Source: Hyphomonadaceae bacterium
GTDB taxonomy: Bacteria; Pseudomonadota; Alphaproteobacteria; Caulobacterales; Aquidulcibacteraceae
Direction of reading: 5' to 3'
DNA: 64,000 nt
NCBI GenBank assembly: GCA_023384105.1
Contig: JAHDXR010000003.1
Span: 286,621-350,620 of the forward strand
This document shows, piece by piece, positions 1 to 8,354 of the stretch. Each line of letters begins with the position of its first letter. Position 1 is the stretch's first letter. The notes beneath the pieces were generated by a model. That model saw only the letters and a program-made list of their open reading frames with translations, did not search any database and had not been told where the DNA came from. The translations under genes were made by a program, and so were the position numbers.

Positions 1-1887
1 CTGCTCACGCACAAGCTCGAAACCATCGGCGAGATGAGCTGCAACCCGGCCATCGGCGGCCTGGGCAAAGGCCACCTGGTCCGCGAGATCGACGCGCTGG
101 ACGGCGTCATGGGCCGCGTCGCCGACGCCGCGGGAATCCAGTTCCGCCTGCTCAACCGTTCCAAGGGCCCCGCCGTGCGCGGGCCGCGGGCGCAGTCGGA
201 CCGGAAGCTCTATCGCCAGGCCATGCAGGCCGCGCTGGCGGCGCAGGGGGGCCTGACGATCGAGGCGGCGGCGGTGGAGGACTTGATCCTGGTTTCTTCC
301 CCCGCGCACGAGGGAAGTGGCCGCGCCGGAGGCGCGGTCGAAGGGGGCGGCGCGAGCCCCCTTGGTCAGCCCGCTGCGCGGCCTGACAGATCCCCCGTAA
401 ACGGGGGAGCAAAGCAGTACGTCGCAGGCGTCGCCACCGCCGATGGCCGGACGTTCACCGCCCCCCGCGTCGTCCTCACCACCGGCACGTTCCTGAAGGG
501 CGTGATCCATATCGGCGACAGGCGCATCCCCGCCGGCCGCCATGGCGAGGCGCCGGCGGTCGGCCTGTCGGATCGGCTCTACGCGGCCGGCTTCGCCATG
601 GGCCGGCTCAAGACCGGCACGCCGGCGCGCCTCCAATCCAGCTCGATCGACTGGGCTTCGCTGGAGCTGCAGCACGGCGACGAGGAGCCCTCGCCGTTCT
701 CGTTTCTGACCGAGCGGATCGCCAATCCGCAGGTGGCCTGCGGCGTCACCTATACGAACGAAGCGACGCATCGGATCATCGAACAATCGCTGTCGAAGAG
801 CGCCGTCTATTCCGGTGCGATCAGCGGGCGGGGGCCGCGCTACTGCCCGTCGATCGAAGACAAGGTCGTGCGCTTCGCCGAGAAGACCGCGCACCAGATC
901 TTCCTCGAACCGGAAGGGCTTGACGACGACACCGTCTATCCGAACGGCATCTCGACATCGCTGCCGGAGGACGTGCAGGAGCGCTTCATCCGCACCATCC
1001 CGGGGCTGGAGAACGCCGTCATCAAGCGCCACGCCTACGCGATCGAGTACGACTACGTCGATCCGCGCGAGCTGATGCCGACGCTGGAGACCAAGCGCAT
1101 CAAGGGCCTCTATCTCGCCGGCCAGATCAACGGCACGACCGGTTACGAGGAGGCGGCGGCGCAAGGACTGATCGCCGGCCTCAACGCGGCGCGCGCGGCG
1201 TCCGGAGCAGGGCCGTTCGAGATCACGCGGGCCGAGGGCTATATCGGCGTGATGATCGACGACCTCGTCACGCGCGGCGTCACCGAGCCCTATCGCATGT
1301 TCACTTCGCGCGCCGAGTATCGGCTCTCGCTGCGCGCCGACAACGCCGACCAGCGCCTCACGCCAAAGGGCGTCGCGCTCGGCTGCGTGGGTGCGGAGCG
1401 GGCGCGCAAATTCGCAGATAAAATGCGGGAAATCGAGACGGCGCGCGCGCTGGCGAAATCGCTGCAGCTCACGCCGGCGCAAGCGCAGGCGCGCGGCCTC
1501 GTCGTGAACCAGGACGGCCAGCGGCGCGATGCGCTGCAGCTGCTCGCCTATCCTTCGATAGGCTACGACCGGCTTGCCGCGATCTGGCCCGAACTCGGCG
1601 CGCTCAGCCGTCAGGCGCGCGAGCAGCTCGAGATCGACGCGATGTACTCAGGCTATCTCGAACGCCAGGCGCTCGATGTCGAAGCCTTCAAGCGCGACGA
1701 GGATCTGCGCCTTTCGCCCGATCTCGATTACGCCGGCGTCGGCGGTCTCTCGAACGAAGTGCGCGAGAAGCTCGCCGCCGCGCGGCCTGTCACGCTGGGC
1801 CAAGCCTCGCGCATCGAAGGCGTCACGCCCGGCGCACTCACCGCTTTGCTTGCGCATGTGAAGCGCGAAAACAGGAAACGTGCATGA
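1..1887 (+). CDS. mnmG: MnmG (GidA) tRNA uridine-5-carboxymethylaminomethyl modification enzyme, 5' end cut by window
   Basis: With MnmE this FAD enzyme installs the carboxymethylaminomethyl group on the wobble uridine of tRNAs. The frame is open from base 1, so the N-terminal dinucleotide-binding loop lies outside the window. Family landmarks are [35 protein letters not shown] and the late [16 protein letters not shown]. Oddity: at about fragment residues 99-137 (bases 297-413) a Gly/Pro/Ala-rich stretch of roughly 40 residues, absent from the family as I know it, is encoded by a strongly palindromic repeat that keeps the frame. The stop overlaps the next start (ATGA). Followed by rsmG, parA and parB as near many bacterial origins. 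Confidence 0.97.
   Translation: MLTHKLETIGEMSCNPAIGGLGKGHLVREIDALDGVMGRVADAAGIQFRLLNRSKGPAVRGPRAQSDRKLYRQAMQAALAAQGGLTIEAAAVEDLILVSSPAHEGSGRAGGAVEGGGASPLGQPAARPDRSPVNGGAKQYVAGVATADGRTFTAPRVVLTTGTFLKGVIHIGDRRIPAGRHGEAPAVGLSDRLYAAGFAMGRLKTGTPARLQSSSIDWASLELQHGDEEPSPFSFLTERIANPQVACGVTYTNEATHRIIEQSLSKSAVYSGAISGRGPRYCPSIEDKVVRFAEKTAHQIFLEPEGLDDDTVYPNGISTSLPEDVQERFIRTIPGLENAVIKRHAYAIEYDYVDPRELMPTLETKRIKGLYLAGQINGTTGYEEAAAQGLIAGLNAARAASGAGPFEITRAEGYIGVMIDDLVTRGVTEPYRMFTSRAEYRLSLRADNADQRLTPKGVALGCVGAERARKFADKMREIETARALAKSLQLTPAQAQARGLVVNQDGQRRDALQLLAYPSIGYDRLAAIWPELGALSRQAREQLEIDAMYSGYLERQALDVEAFKRDEDLRLSPDLDYAGVGGLSNEVREKLAAARPVTLGQASRIEGVTPGALTALLAHVKRENRKRA
293..413. repeat. palindromic repeat inserted in frame within mnmG (family C)
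   Basis: A chain of hairpins: CCGCGCC/GGCGCGG around 319-335, AAGGGGGC/GCCCCCTT around 340-362 and CCCCCGT/ACGGGGG around 392-408. It has the look of dispersed intergenic palindromes of alphaproteobacteria but lies inside a coding frame without introducing a stop. A shorter relative lies at 2252-2302. Confidence 0.75.
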
Positions 1888-2234
1888 TGCTCGCGCGCGA
1901 TACGCTGTTCATTCTCAGGGCGCCGTTCGAGGACGCTGTGCTCGAAGGGAAATGGTTCTGCGCCGCGTGCGCGACTATGGAGGGGGCGCTGCTCGCCAAC
2001 CCGCACTGGGCCACGCACATCGATGTGAAGCGCATGCCGTTTCCGCGGCCGCGCCACGAGATGATCGTGCTGATCGGCGAGGAGAACCAGTCGATGCCGG
2101 TGCTGGTGCTGGCCGACGGCGCCAAGCCGCCGCCCGACGCCAAGCAGTTCGAGGGCCGCTACTATCTCGACGAGCCCAAGCCGATCGCCCGCTACCTCGC
2201 CGCGACCTATGGCGGAGCAGGGCCGCACCCGTGA
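1884..2234 (+). CDS. DUF3088 family protein
   Basis: A 116-residue soluble protein beginning [17 protein letters not shown], with a WFCAAC segment and the central [19 protein letters not shown] stretch that I associate with DUF3088, a thioredoxin-fold-like family without assigned function. The C-terminal [14 protein letters not shown] resembles the end of glutaredoxin/GST N-terminal domains. The start codon overlaps the mnmG stop by ATGA, implying translational coupling to mnmG. The two Cys (CAAC) could be redox-active, but this is inference. Function unknown. Confidence 0.8.
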   Translation: MMLARDTLFILRAPFEDAVLEGKWFCAACATMEGALLANPHWATHIDVKRMPFPRPRHEMIVLIGEENQSMPVLVLADGAKPPPDAKQFEGRYYLDEPKPIARYLAATYGGAGPHP

Positions 2235-2251
2235 GGCTGAGGCGTCTTCAT

Positions 2252-2302
2252 GCTTCCCCGCAAGCGAGGGAGCTGCCGAGCGGAGCGAGGCTGAGGGGGG
2301 CG
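2252..2302. repeat. short palindromic repeat (family C relative) between DUF3088 gene and rsmG
   Basis: CTTCCCCGCAAGCGAGGGAG forms an imperfect hairpin, followed by GAGCGGAGCGAGGCTGAGGGGGG. Same layout as the left half of the repeat inside mnmG (C-rich stem, G-rich tail). It occupies most of the gap before rsmG. Confidence 0.55.
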
Positions 2303-2340
2303 TCGCCGGCCTCCCTGTTCGCCGCAGGCGTTGACGCCCT

Positions 2341-2970
2341 ATGACCTACGGCCCGGCCGAGTTCCAGGCGGCGCTCGATGTTTCACAGGAAACCATGGAA
2401 CGTTTGGAAGCCTTCCGCCGGCTGCTGGCGGAGTGGTCCGAGCGTATCAACCTGATCGGCCCGAAGGAGCTTGAGCTGTTCTGGCCGCGCCATGCCCTGG
2501 ACAGCGCCCAACTGCTGCGGTTCGCCCCAGAGGCGAAAAAGTGGGTGGATTTAGGTTCGGGGGCGGGCTTCCCGGCGCTGGTGCTGGCCTGCTTCCTCAA
2601 GGATCGGCCGGGCGCCAGCGTCCACATGGTGGAGGCGACCGGCAAGAAGGCGCGTTTCCTTCGGGCGGTAGCCGACGAACTCGCGCTGCCGGCGAAGGTG
2701 TTCAACTGCCGTATCGAGGCGTTCCAGGCCGGCGAAGGCCCGTATGACGTGGTTACCGCGCGTGCGCTGGCGCCCTTGAACCGACTCATCCCCTATGCGA
2801 AGCCGATTCTCGATCGCGGCGCGATCGGGCTCTTCCCAAAAGGCGCGAACCTCGACGCCGAGCTGGCCGCCGCGAAAGACGTCCTGGATGGTGGGGCGTA
2901 CCGGGCAGACGTGCTGGAGAGCCTGAGCGATCCGCGCGGCCGCATTGTTCGCATAACAAAGGCCCGCTGA
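2341..2970 (+). CDS. rsmG: RsmG (GidB) 16S rRNA m7G527 methyltransferase
   Basis: SAM-dependent methyltransferase that forms m7G at position 527 of 16S rRNA in the decoding region. The protein is 209 residues, usual for the family. The SAM-binding motif VDLGSGAGFP lies at residues 69-78, preceded by the family segment RINLIGPKEL. The later DVVTARALAPL and ARGRxRIxR-like C-terminus also fit. No convincing ribosome-binding site precedes the ATG because a repeat ends close by. Position between mnmG and parA is the classic gidA-gidB-parAB order. Residues 13-18 are encoded by a half-palindromic parS-like sequence. Confidence 0.96.
   Translation: MTYGPAEFQAALDVSQETMERLEAFRRLLAEWSERINLIGPKELELFWPRHALDSAQLLRFAPEAKKWVDLGSGAGFPALVLACFLKDRPGASVHMVEATGKKARFLRAVADELALPAKVFNCRIEAFQAGEGPYDVVTARALAPLNRLIPYAKPILDRGAIGLFPKGANLDAELAAAKDVLDGGAYRADVLESLSDPRGRIVRITKAR
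2379..2394. other. degenerate parS-like 16-mer inside rsmG
   Basis: TGTTTCACAGGAAACC matches the parS consensus TGTTTCACGTGAAACA at 13 of 16 positions. The left arm is perfect; the centre and right arm are degraded. parS sites often lie inside gidB/parAB in other bacteria, so location fits, but the central CG/GT mismatch makes ParB binding doubtful. Confidence 0.3.
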
Positions 2971-3002
2971 TCGCTCTCGGCTCCGCAAAGGAGTTAGGGG
3001 AC

Positions 3003-3791
3003 ATGCGCGCTTTGGCGATCGCCAACCAGAAGGGCGGCGTGGGCAAGACGACGACCGCCATCAACCTTGGCACCGCGCTGGCGGCCGCCGGGAAGGGGGT
3101 TCTGATCTTCGACACCGATCCGCAGGGCAATGCCTCGACCGGTCTCGACATCCATCCGCACGACCGCAGCGTCACCAGCTACGACGTGCTCGTCGGCCAG
3201 CTGCCGCTGGCGAAAGCAATCCTGCCGACGAAGGTGCCGCAGCTCTACATCACGCCCGGCGACGCGCGCTTGTCGGGTGTCGAAGGCGAACTGATGGGCG
3301 AAGCGCAGCCGCAGTTTTTCCTGCGCAACGCGATCGAACAATTCCGCGCGGAGCAGACGCTCGGCGTCGATTACGTCCTGATCGATTGCCCGCCGTCGTT
3401 GAACGTTCTGACGGTGAATGCGCTCACCGCGGCCGATGGCGTGCTGGTGCCGCTGCAGACGGAATACTTCGCGCTCGAAGGCCTCGCGCAATTGCTCGCC
3501 ACCATCAATGCGGTGAAGGCGAACCTCAATCCGGCGCTCGATATTCAAGGCGTCGTGCTCACCATGTACGACAAGCGCACCACGCTTTCGGATCAAGTGG
3601 CGCAAGAGGTGAGGGCGCACTTCCCGGACAAGGTCTATGAGACGGTGATCCCGCGCAACGTGCGCATCAGCGAGGCGCCGAGTCACGGACTGCCCGCGAT
3701 CATCTACGATCAGAACGCCGCCGGCAGCAAAGCCTACATCAAGCTTGCCAAGGAGCTGATCGATCGCGAGCGGATGCTCAACGCTGCGTAG
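3003..3791 (+). CDS. parA: ParA chromosome-partitioning ATPase
   Basis: P-loop ATPase of the ParA/Soj family that moves the ParB-parS complex of the newly replicated origin along nucleoid-bound ParA-ATP. The deviant Walker A KGGVGKTTT is at residues 10-18, Walker A' DTDPQGN near residue 38 and Walker B YVLIDCPPS near residue 125. At 262 residues it is a chromosomal-type ParA without an N-terminal HTH. GGAG and AGGGGA purine runs precede the start. parB follows 90 bp downstream on the same strand. Confidence 0.97.
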   Translation: MRALAIANQKGGVGKTTTAINLGTALAAAGKGVLIFDTDPQGNASTGLDIHPHDRSVTSYDVLVGQLPLAKAILPTKVPQLYITPGDARLSGVEGELMGEAQPQFFLRNAIEQFRAEQTLGVDYVLIDCPPSLNVLTVNALTAADGVLVPLQTEYFALEGLAQLLATINAVKANLNPALDIQGVVLTMYDKRTTLSDQVAQEVRAHFPDKVYETVIPRNVRISEAPSHGLPAIIYDQNAAGSKAYIKLAKELIDRERMLNAA

Positions 3792-3813
3792 TGAATAAGC
3801 GGGAAATTTTTAC

Positions 3814-3836
3814 TGGTGGGCAAGGATTTCCCACCA
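3814..3836 (+). terminator. hairpin between parA and parB
   Basis: TGGTGGG (3814-3820) pairs perfectly with CCCACCA (3830-3836) over a 9-nt loop, followed by AAAGTTTT. Too few T residues for a strong terminator; it may attenuate or set the parA:parB ratio. Confidence 0.4.
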
Positions 3837-3881
3837 AAGTTTTAAGCATACCGAATCGGGTCGGGTGCAGGAGACGGGACG

Positions 3882-4982
3882 ATGAGCGAGTTTGCGAGAA
3901 GGGGATTGGGACGCGGCCTCTCGGCTTTGCTCGGCGAACCCGTGCGCACCGAACCGCCGCGCCCCGCCAACAGCTTCGCGCCGCAACCGCAGCCGCAACC
4001 GCAGCCCGAACCGCCGCGCGCGCCGATCGAGCCGCCGCGCAATGTGTTCGAGCTGCCGATCACCAGCGCGCCGCCGCAGCCGGCGCCCGCGCCTACTCCG
4101 GCCGCGCCGCCTGTTGTGAACGAAGCGCCGGCCACGCCGCCGGCCGCGCCTGCTTCCGCTGCGACGCCCGCGCCGGCTCAAGCCGCTGCGCCTGAAAGCG
4201 GCCCGCGCTCGGTCCCGATCGATCTGGTGCAGCGCAATCCGCACCAGCCGCGCAAGCATTTCGACGAAGCCGACCTGGGCGACCTCGCCGGTTCGATCCG
4301 CACGCACGGCGTGCTGCAGCCGATCCTGGTGCGCCCGATCGCCGGCGGCAAATACGAGATCGTCGCCGGCGAACGCCGCTGGCGCGCGGCGCAGCGCGCG
4401 GGCCTGCACGTCATCCCGGCGGTGATCCGCGAGCTCGACGAAGTCGAAGTGCTCGAGATCGCCATCGTCGAGAACGTCCAGCGCACGGATCTGAACCCGA
4501 TCGAAGAAGCGCAAGGCTTCCAGGCGCTGATCGACCGCTTCGGCCGCACGCAGGAAGAGATCGCCGAAGCGGTCGGCAAGTCGCGCCCGCACATCGCCAA
4601 CATGCTGCGGCTGCTGAAGCTGCCGGACGATTTGCAGGAGATGGTGCGCGACGGCCGCCTGAGCGCCGGCCACGCGCGCGCGATCCTGACGGCGCCCGAT
4701 CCGCACGGCCTGGCGCGGCGCGCCATCGCGGAAGGGCTCAACGTCCGCGAAGTCGAGCGCATCGCCCAGCAGGCCAAGGACGAAAAGCACGGCCCGCGCG
4801 TCACGCCCGGCGCGGTCGAGACCAAGAGCGCCGACACTCGCGCGCTGGAGCAATCGCTCTCCAACGCGCTCGGCCTCGACGTCACGATCACCGACAAAGC
4901 CGGCGCCGGCGAAGTGAAGATCGCCTACAAGACGCTGGAGCAGCTCGACGACGTGATCCGCCGCTTGCGCGGCGGGTTCTGA
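3882..4982 (+). CDS. parB: ParB chromosome-partitioning protein
   Basis: CTP-dependent DNA clamp that loads at parS and recruits ParA. After the conserved start (RRGLGRGLSALLGE, contacting ParA) comes a long low-complexity Pro/Ala/Gln linker, roughly residues 20-105, including PQPQPQPQPEPP. The ParB/Srx domain follows with NPHQPRKHFDE and the CTP-binding GERRWRAAQRAGL around residue 162. The HTH TQEEIAEAVGKSRPHIANML is near residues 222-240. The C-terminal dimerisation domain ends IRRLRGGF. Length 366 is on the long side because of the linker. Confidence 0.97.
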   Translation: MSEFARRGLGRGLSALLGEPVRTEPPRPANSFAPQPQPQPQPEPPRAPIEPPRNVFELPITSAPPQPAPAPTPAAPPVVNEAPATPPAAPASAATPAPAQAAAPESGPRSVPIDLVQRNPHQPRKHFDEADLGDLAGSIRTHGVLQPILVRPIAGGKYEIVAGERRWRAAQRAGLHVIPAVIRELDEVEVLEIAIVENVQRTDLNPIEEAQGFQALIDRFGRTQEEIAEAVGKSRPHIANMLRLLKLPDDLQEMVRDGRLSAGHARAILTAPDPHGLARRAIAEGLNVREVERIAQQAKDEKHGPRVTPGAVETKSADTRALEQSLSNALGLDVTITDKAGAGEVKIAYKTLEQLDDVIRRLRGGF

Positions 4983-4985
4983 ACG

Positions 4986-5942
4986 TCAAGTCCCGGAGAC
5001 GGCTGCGCCCTCCAGAAACGCGCGCACCGCCGCGCGCGTTTCGTCGGAGCGCCCTACGAGCAGGTGGCCGCCGTTCTCGAAGAGCACCAGCCGGGCGTTA
5101 GGGATTCGGCTGGCGCTGTATTCCGCCGCCGGAGCCGTATTGAACAGGTCGTCGCGGGCGGAGATCGCCAAGGTTGGCGCGCCGATGTGCTCCAGCGGCC
5201 GCGCGCGCAGGTCTCCCATGCTGTCGATGTTGATGCCGCGCATCCGCGCGGAAAGCGGCTGCATCGCCGCTAATATCTCCGCAACGCGCCGCCTTTCTGC
5301 GGCCGGCGCATCCGCAACGATCTGGGGCGGCACGCCGACAAATCGCACAAGTGCGGACGGCGCCATGCGCTCAGCCGCCCACCACGCGAAGTCCCCGCCG
5401 TTATTGACGGCCCAGAACGCAAACGCATTGCCGCGGTTCTCTACGATCCTCACCGGATCATCCGGCGAATAAGACGCCGGCACGATCAGGATCAGCGCGC
5501 GCACCTTCTCCGGATGTCGCAGCGCCAATTCCATCGCCGAGAGCGCGCCGGCCGAAACGCCGAGTACCATGGCCTGCGGAATCTCCAGCGCATCCATGAG
5601 CGCGGCGTGCGCATCCGCCTGGGCCTCCGCCGACGCCTCTTCCGGCTCTAGCGTTCGCAGGTAACCGAAGCGAGAGGGCGCGATGATCCGGAATTCCTCG
5701 CCCACCAGGTTCGCCCCGAGGCTGAGCCCCTGGTCGTAGCCGCCGCCGGCGCCGTGAATCGAGAACAGGGGCGGTCCTTCGCCGCGCTCGCCATATTCGA
5801 TCAAACCTGCGCGGGTTTCGATGAGCTGTCCGCCATCGCGCGCGGCCGCGCGCGCACGCTCAAGATTGCGACGGAATTGGACGGAAACCGCCGCCGCGAC
5901 GATGACGGCCGCCACGAACGCCCACATCAAAAACCGGCCCAT
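4986..5942 (-). CDS. membrane-anchored alpha/beta hydrolase
   Basis: 318 residues from the chosen internal ATG, which opens with one hydrophobic anchor (MGRFLMWAFVAAVIVAAAV). An upstream in-frame start at 6071 would add 43 Arg-rich residues overlapping the divergent aminotransferase. Alpha/beta-hydrolase features: oxyanion loop IHGAGGG near residue 63, nucleophile elbow GVSAGA with Ser130, an Asp in SARDDLF, and His about 293 in NGGHLL. Substrate unknown; the fold covers esterases, lactonases and C-C hydrolases. The stop is 4 bp from the convergent parB stop. Confidence 0.88.
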   Translation of the reverse strand: MGRFLMWAFVAAVIVAAAVSVQFRRNLERARAAARDGGQLIETRAGLIEYGERGEGPPLFSIHGAGGGYDQGLSLGANLVGEEFRIIAPSRFGYLRTLEPEEASAEAQADAHAALMDALEIPQAMVLGVSAGALSAMELALRHPEKVRALILIVPASYSPDDPVRIVENRGNAFAFWAVNNGGDFAWWAAERMAPSALVRFVGVPPQIVADAPAAERRRVAEILAAMQPLSARMRGINIDSMGDLRARPLEHIGAPTLAISARDDLFNTAPAAEYSASRIPNARLVLFENGGHLLVGRSDETRAAVRAFLEGAAVSGT

Positions 5943-6069
5943 CGCGCGTCCGCCAATGAAATCGGCCCACACTGAGCCCGTAACTCCGGCGCCTCGTTGA
6001 CGCCGATCAAGTTTTGCAGCGCCGCAACGGCGCTTGCGCGAGCGGCCATGTCGGTTTCCATTATCCCGC

Positions 6070-7215
6070 ATGAACAGCGTCTACGCGTCCCTCGGCGCCA
6101 CCGTGTTCGAGACCATGTCGCGGCTCGCGGCGGAGAAGGGGGCGGTCAATCTCGGCCAGGGCTTTCCCGAGGACGACGGTCCGCGCGACATTCTCGAAGC
6201 GGCCGCGCGCGCCACGCTCGACGGCCCCAACCAGTATCCGCCGATGCGCGGCCTGCCCGAGCTGCGCCAGGCCGTCGCCGCGCACTATCGCGAACATCAG
6301 CGAATCGAACTCGACTGGCAGCGCGAAATCACCATCACCTCCGGCGCCACCGAGGCCATCGCCGCGGCGCTGCTCGCGTTCATCGAACCGGGCGACGACG
6401 TGGTGCTGTTCGAGCCGATGTACGACGCCTACCTGCCGATGGTGCGCCGGGCCGGCGGGATTCCGCGCATCGTGCGCCTCAACCCGCCGCACTGGCGGCT
6501 CGAGCGCGATGCGCTCGCCGCGGCGTTCAGCGAAAGGACGCGCGTCGTCGTCATCAACACGCCGCACAACCCCTGCGCCAGCGTGATCAGCGGCGAGGAG
6601 CTGGCGCTGCTCGCCGAATTCTGCCGCGCCCATGACGCGATCGTCGTCAGCGACGAAGTGTGGGAGCACGTCACCTTCGACGGCCTGCAGCACGCGTCGA
6701 TGCTGCAGGCGCTGCGGGAGCGCACGCTGAAGATCGGCTCGGCCGGCAAGATGTTTTCGCTCACCGGCTGGAAGGTCGGCTTCGCCTGCGGCGCGCCGGC
6801 GCTGACGGAGCAGTTCGTCAAGGCGCACCAGTTCCTGACCTTCACCACGCCGCCCAATCTGCAGCGCGCCGTCGCCTACGCGCTGGGCAAGGAGCGCGCT
6901 TACTTCGAGGACATGCGCGCAGGCTTCCAGCGTGCGCGCGATCGCCTGGTCGGCGCGCTGGCGGGGGAGGGCTTCGTGCTGCTGCCGGCGAGGGGCGCCT
7001 ACTTCGTCAGCATCGATCTCGCCGCCTCCGGCGTCGGCATGGGCGACGTCGCGTTCGCGCGGCACGCGATCGAACACGGCGTCGCCACCATTCCGCTCTC
7101 CGGCTTCTACGCCACGCCGGAGCCGCCGAACCTCGTGCGCCTCTGCTTCGCCAAGCGCGACGATACGCTCGACCGCGGCGCCGAGGCGCTAATCAGGGCC
7201 AAGCGCTCAGCGTAG
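6070..7215 (+). CDS. PLP-dependent aminotransferase, class I/II (YbdL/kynurenine aminotransferase-like)
   Basis: Fold-type I aminotransferase of 381 residues from the ATG giving MNSVYASLGATVFETMS. The Schiff-base lysine is K227 in GSAGKMFSLTGWKVGF, the signature of the methionine/kynurenine/glutamine transaminase-like group. Also present are NLGQGFP, EVWEHVTFDG and the C-terminal RLCFAK that binds the substrate carboxylate. Probably transaminates large neutral or sulfur amino acids; substrate not fixed by sequence. An upstream start at 6034 would extend it by 12 residues. Divergent from the hydrolase and convergent with the DUF5694 gene. Confidence 0.9.
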   Translation: MNSVYASLGATVFETMSRLAAEKGAVNLGQGFPEDDGPRDILEAAARATLDGPNQYPPMRGLPELRQAVAAHYREHQRIELDWQREITITSGATEAIAAALLAFIEPGDDVVLFEPMYDAYLPMVRRAGGIPRIVRLNPPHWRLERDALAAAFSERTRVVVINTPHNPCASVISGEELALLAEFCRAHDAIVVSDEVWEHVTFDGLQHASMLQALRERTLKIGSAGKMFSLTGWKVGFACGAPALTEQFVKAHQFLTFTTPPNLQRAVAYALGKERAYFEDMRAGFQRARDRLVGALAGEGFVLLPARGAYFVSIDLAASGVGMGDVAFARHAIEHGVATIPLSGFYATPEPPNLVRLCFAKRDDTLDRGAEALIRAKRSA

Positions 7216-8289
7216 CACGCGCCGCGCGTCGACGAGGCGGACATCCGTCATCATGCCGAGATAGGCGTCGAACCACGGCTTGTGCGCGGAGCCGACGATG
7301 ACGAGCACGCGCGCGCCGGGCTGGCCGGCGATGGCTTCTCGGATGTTCGCGACCTGACGCAGGTTGCGCGTCTCCCATTCCGCAACCCGCGTGCGGCCCA
7401 CATCGTTCGGGCTGCGCCGCTGAATCATCGACAGCCACTGCGCGTCGGAATCGGTCTGTCCGGCCGCGGGCGAGTTCAGCATGCGGTAGGTCGCCAGCGC
7501 CTGTTGCGGCGTCGTCAGGTTTTGCGCGGCTTCGCGCATCGGGCGGAAGCGCTCGTCCGCCATCATCTCGCCCACCCACGGCTCGGCGAAGAACGCTTCC
7601 AGATCCGCCATGCGGCTGAGGACGACGTCGTCGCTGGCGTGATCGTCGACCGGATAGAGCCGCTCCAGCCCCAGCCGCGCGGCGAGGCGCGCGCCGATCA
7701 AGTGGTTTTCGTTCCGGCGCGTGTCGTACTGCGCCATCTGCTCCGCCATCGGCGCGCTGACGCCGTCCTCGGCGATGCGTTCGGCCGGATCGAGCCGCCA
7801 CCATTGCACCAGCGCCGAGTGCGGATCGCCCGAGGCCACGAACAACGCCGCAAGCCGGCGGCGCTGCGCCGCGGTCGGCTCGGCTGGCCAGTCGGCGAGC
7901 GTGCGGCGCGCTTCCGCCTCGGCGTCCGCCATGTCCAGTTGCAGGCCGTGACGGACGCCGGCGGCCATGGTCATCGCCCGGCCGCCATAGCTGGTGGCGA
8001 CTTCGGGGTAGATTTCGCGATAGCGCCAGAGTGCGTCGATGCTTTCGCCGGACAAGGCTTCGATAGCGATGATGTCGGGCCGGAACGCTGCGAGCCGGTC
8101 GAGCAGGGGCTCGAGCACCGCCGGATCGAAGTCGTCAGGCGTTCCGCTCAGGTGCGGCGTCGCCAGCACCAGCACTTGCGTCGGCTCGCCCACGACGCGG
8201 CGCTGATAGGCGCGCGGATCGAAGTCCTGGGCGAAAGCCGGGGCGACGGCCGCCGCGAGAAGCGTTGCGGCGGCGAGTACGGTTTTCAT
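7207..8289 (-). CDS. DUF5694 family secreted protein
   Basis: 360 residues with a clear Sec signal peptide (MKTVLAAATLLAAAVAPAFA, cleavage after AFA), so periplasmic. Conserved pieces are LVLATPHLSG after the mature N-terminus, IAIEALSG near residue 85 and the C-terminal VLVIVGSAHKPWFDAYL, features I recognise from DUF5694. The TPH and GSAH motifs recall TraB/PrgY-like folds, but no catalytic function is established. The reading frame stays open far upstream of this start, but that part is the shadow of the transporter gene. The stop overlaps the convergent aminotransferase by 9 bp. Confidence 0.82.
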   Translation of the reverse strand: MKTVLAAATLLAAAVAPAFAQDFDPRAYQRRVVGEPTQVLVLATPHLSGTPDDFDPAVLEPLLDRLAAFRPDIIAIEALSGESIDALWRYREIYPEVATSYGGRAMTMAAGVRHGLQLDMADAEAEARRTLADWPAEPTAAQRRRLAALFVASGDPHSALVQWWRLDPAERIAEDGVSAPMAEQMAQYDTRRNENHLIGARLAARLGLERLYPVDDHASDDVVLSRMADLEAFFAEPWVGEMMADERFRPMREAAQNLTTPQQALATYRMLNSPAAGQTDSDAQWLSMIQRRSPNDVGRTRVAEWETRNLRQVANIREAIAGQPGARVLVIVGSAHKPWFDAYLGMMTDVRLVDARRVLR

Positions 8290-8354
8290 GCTGTCCTCCC
8301 GAAAGCAGTTCTTTTCAGGAGACGGCGCCAGGCGCGCGTTTGGATGCAGGCCCG

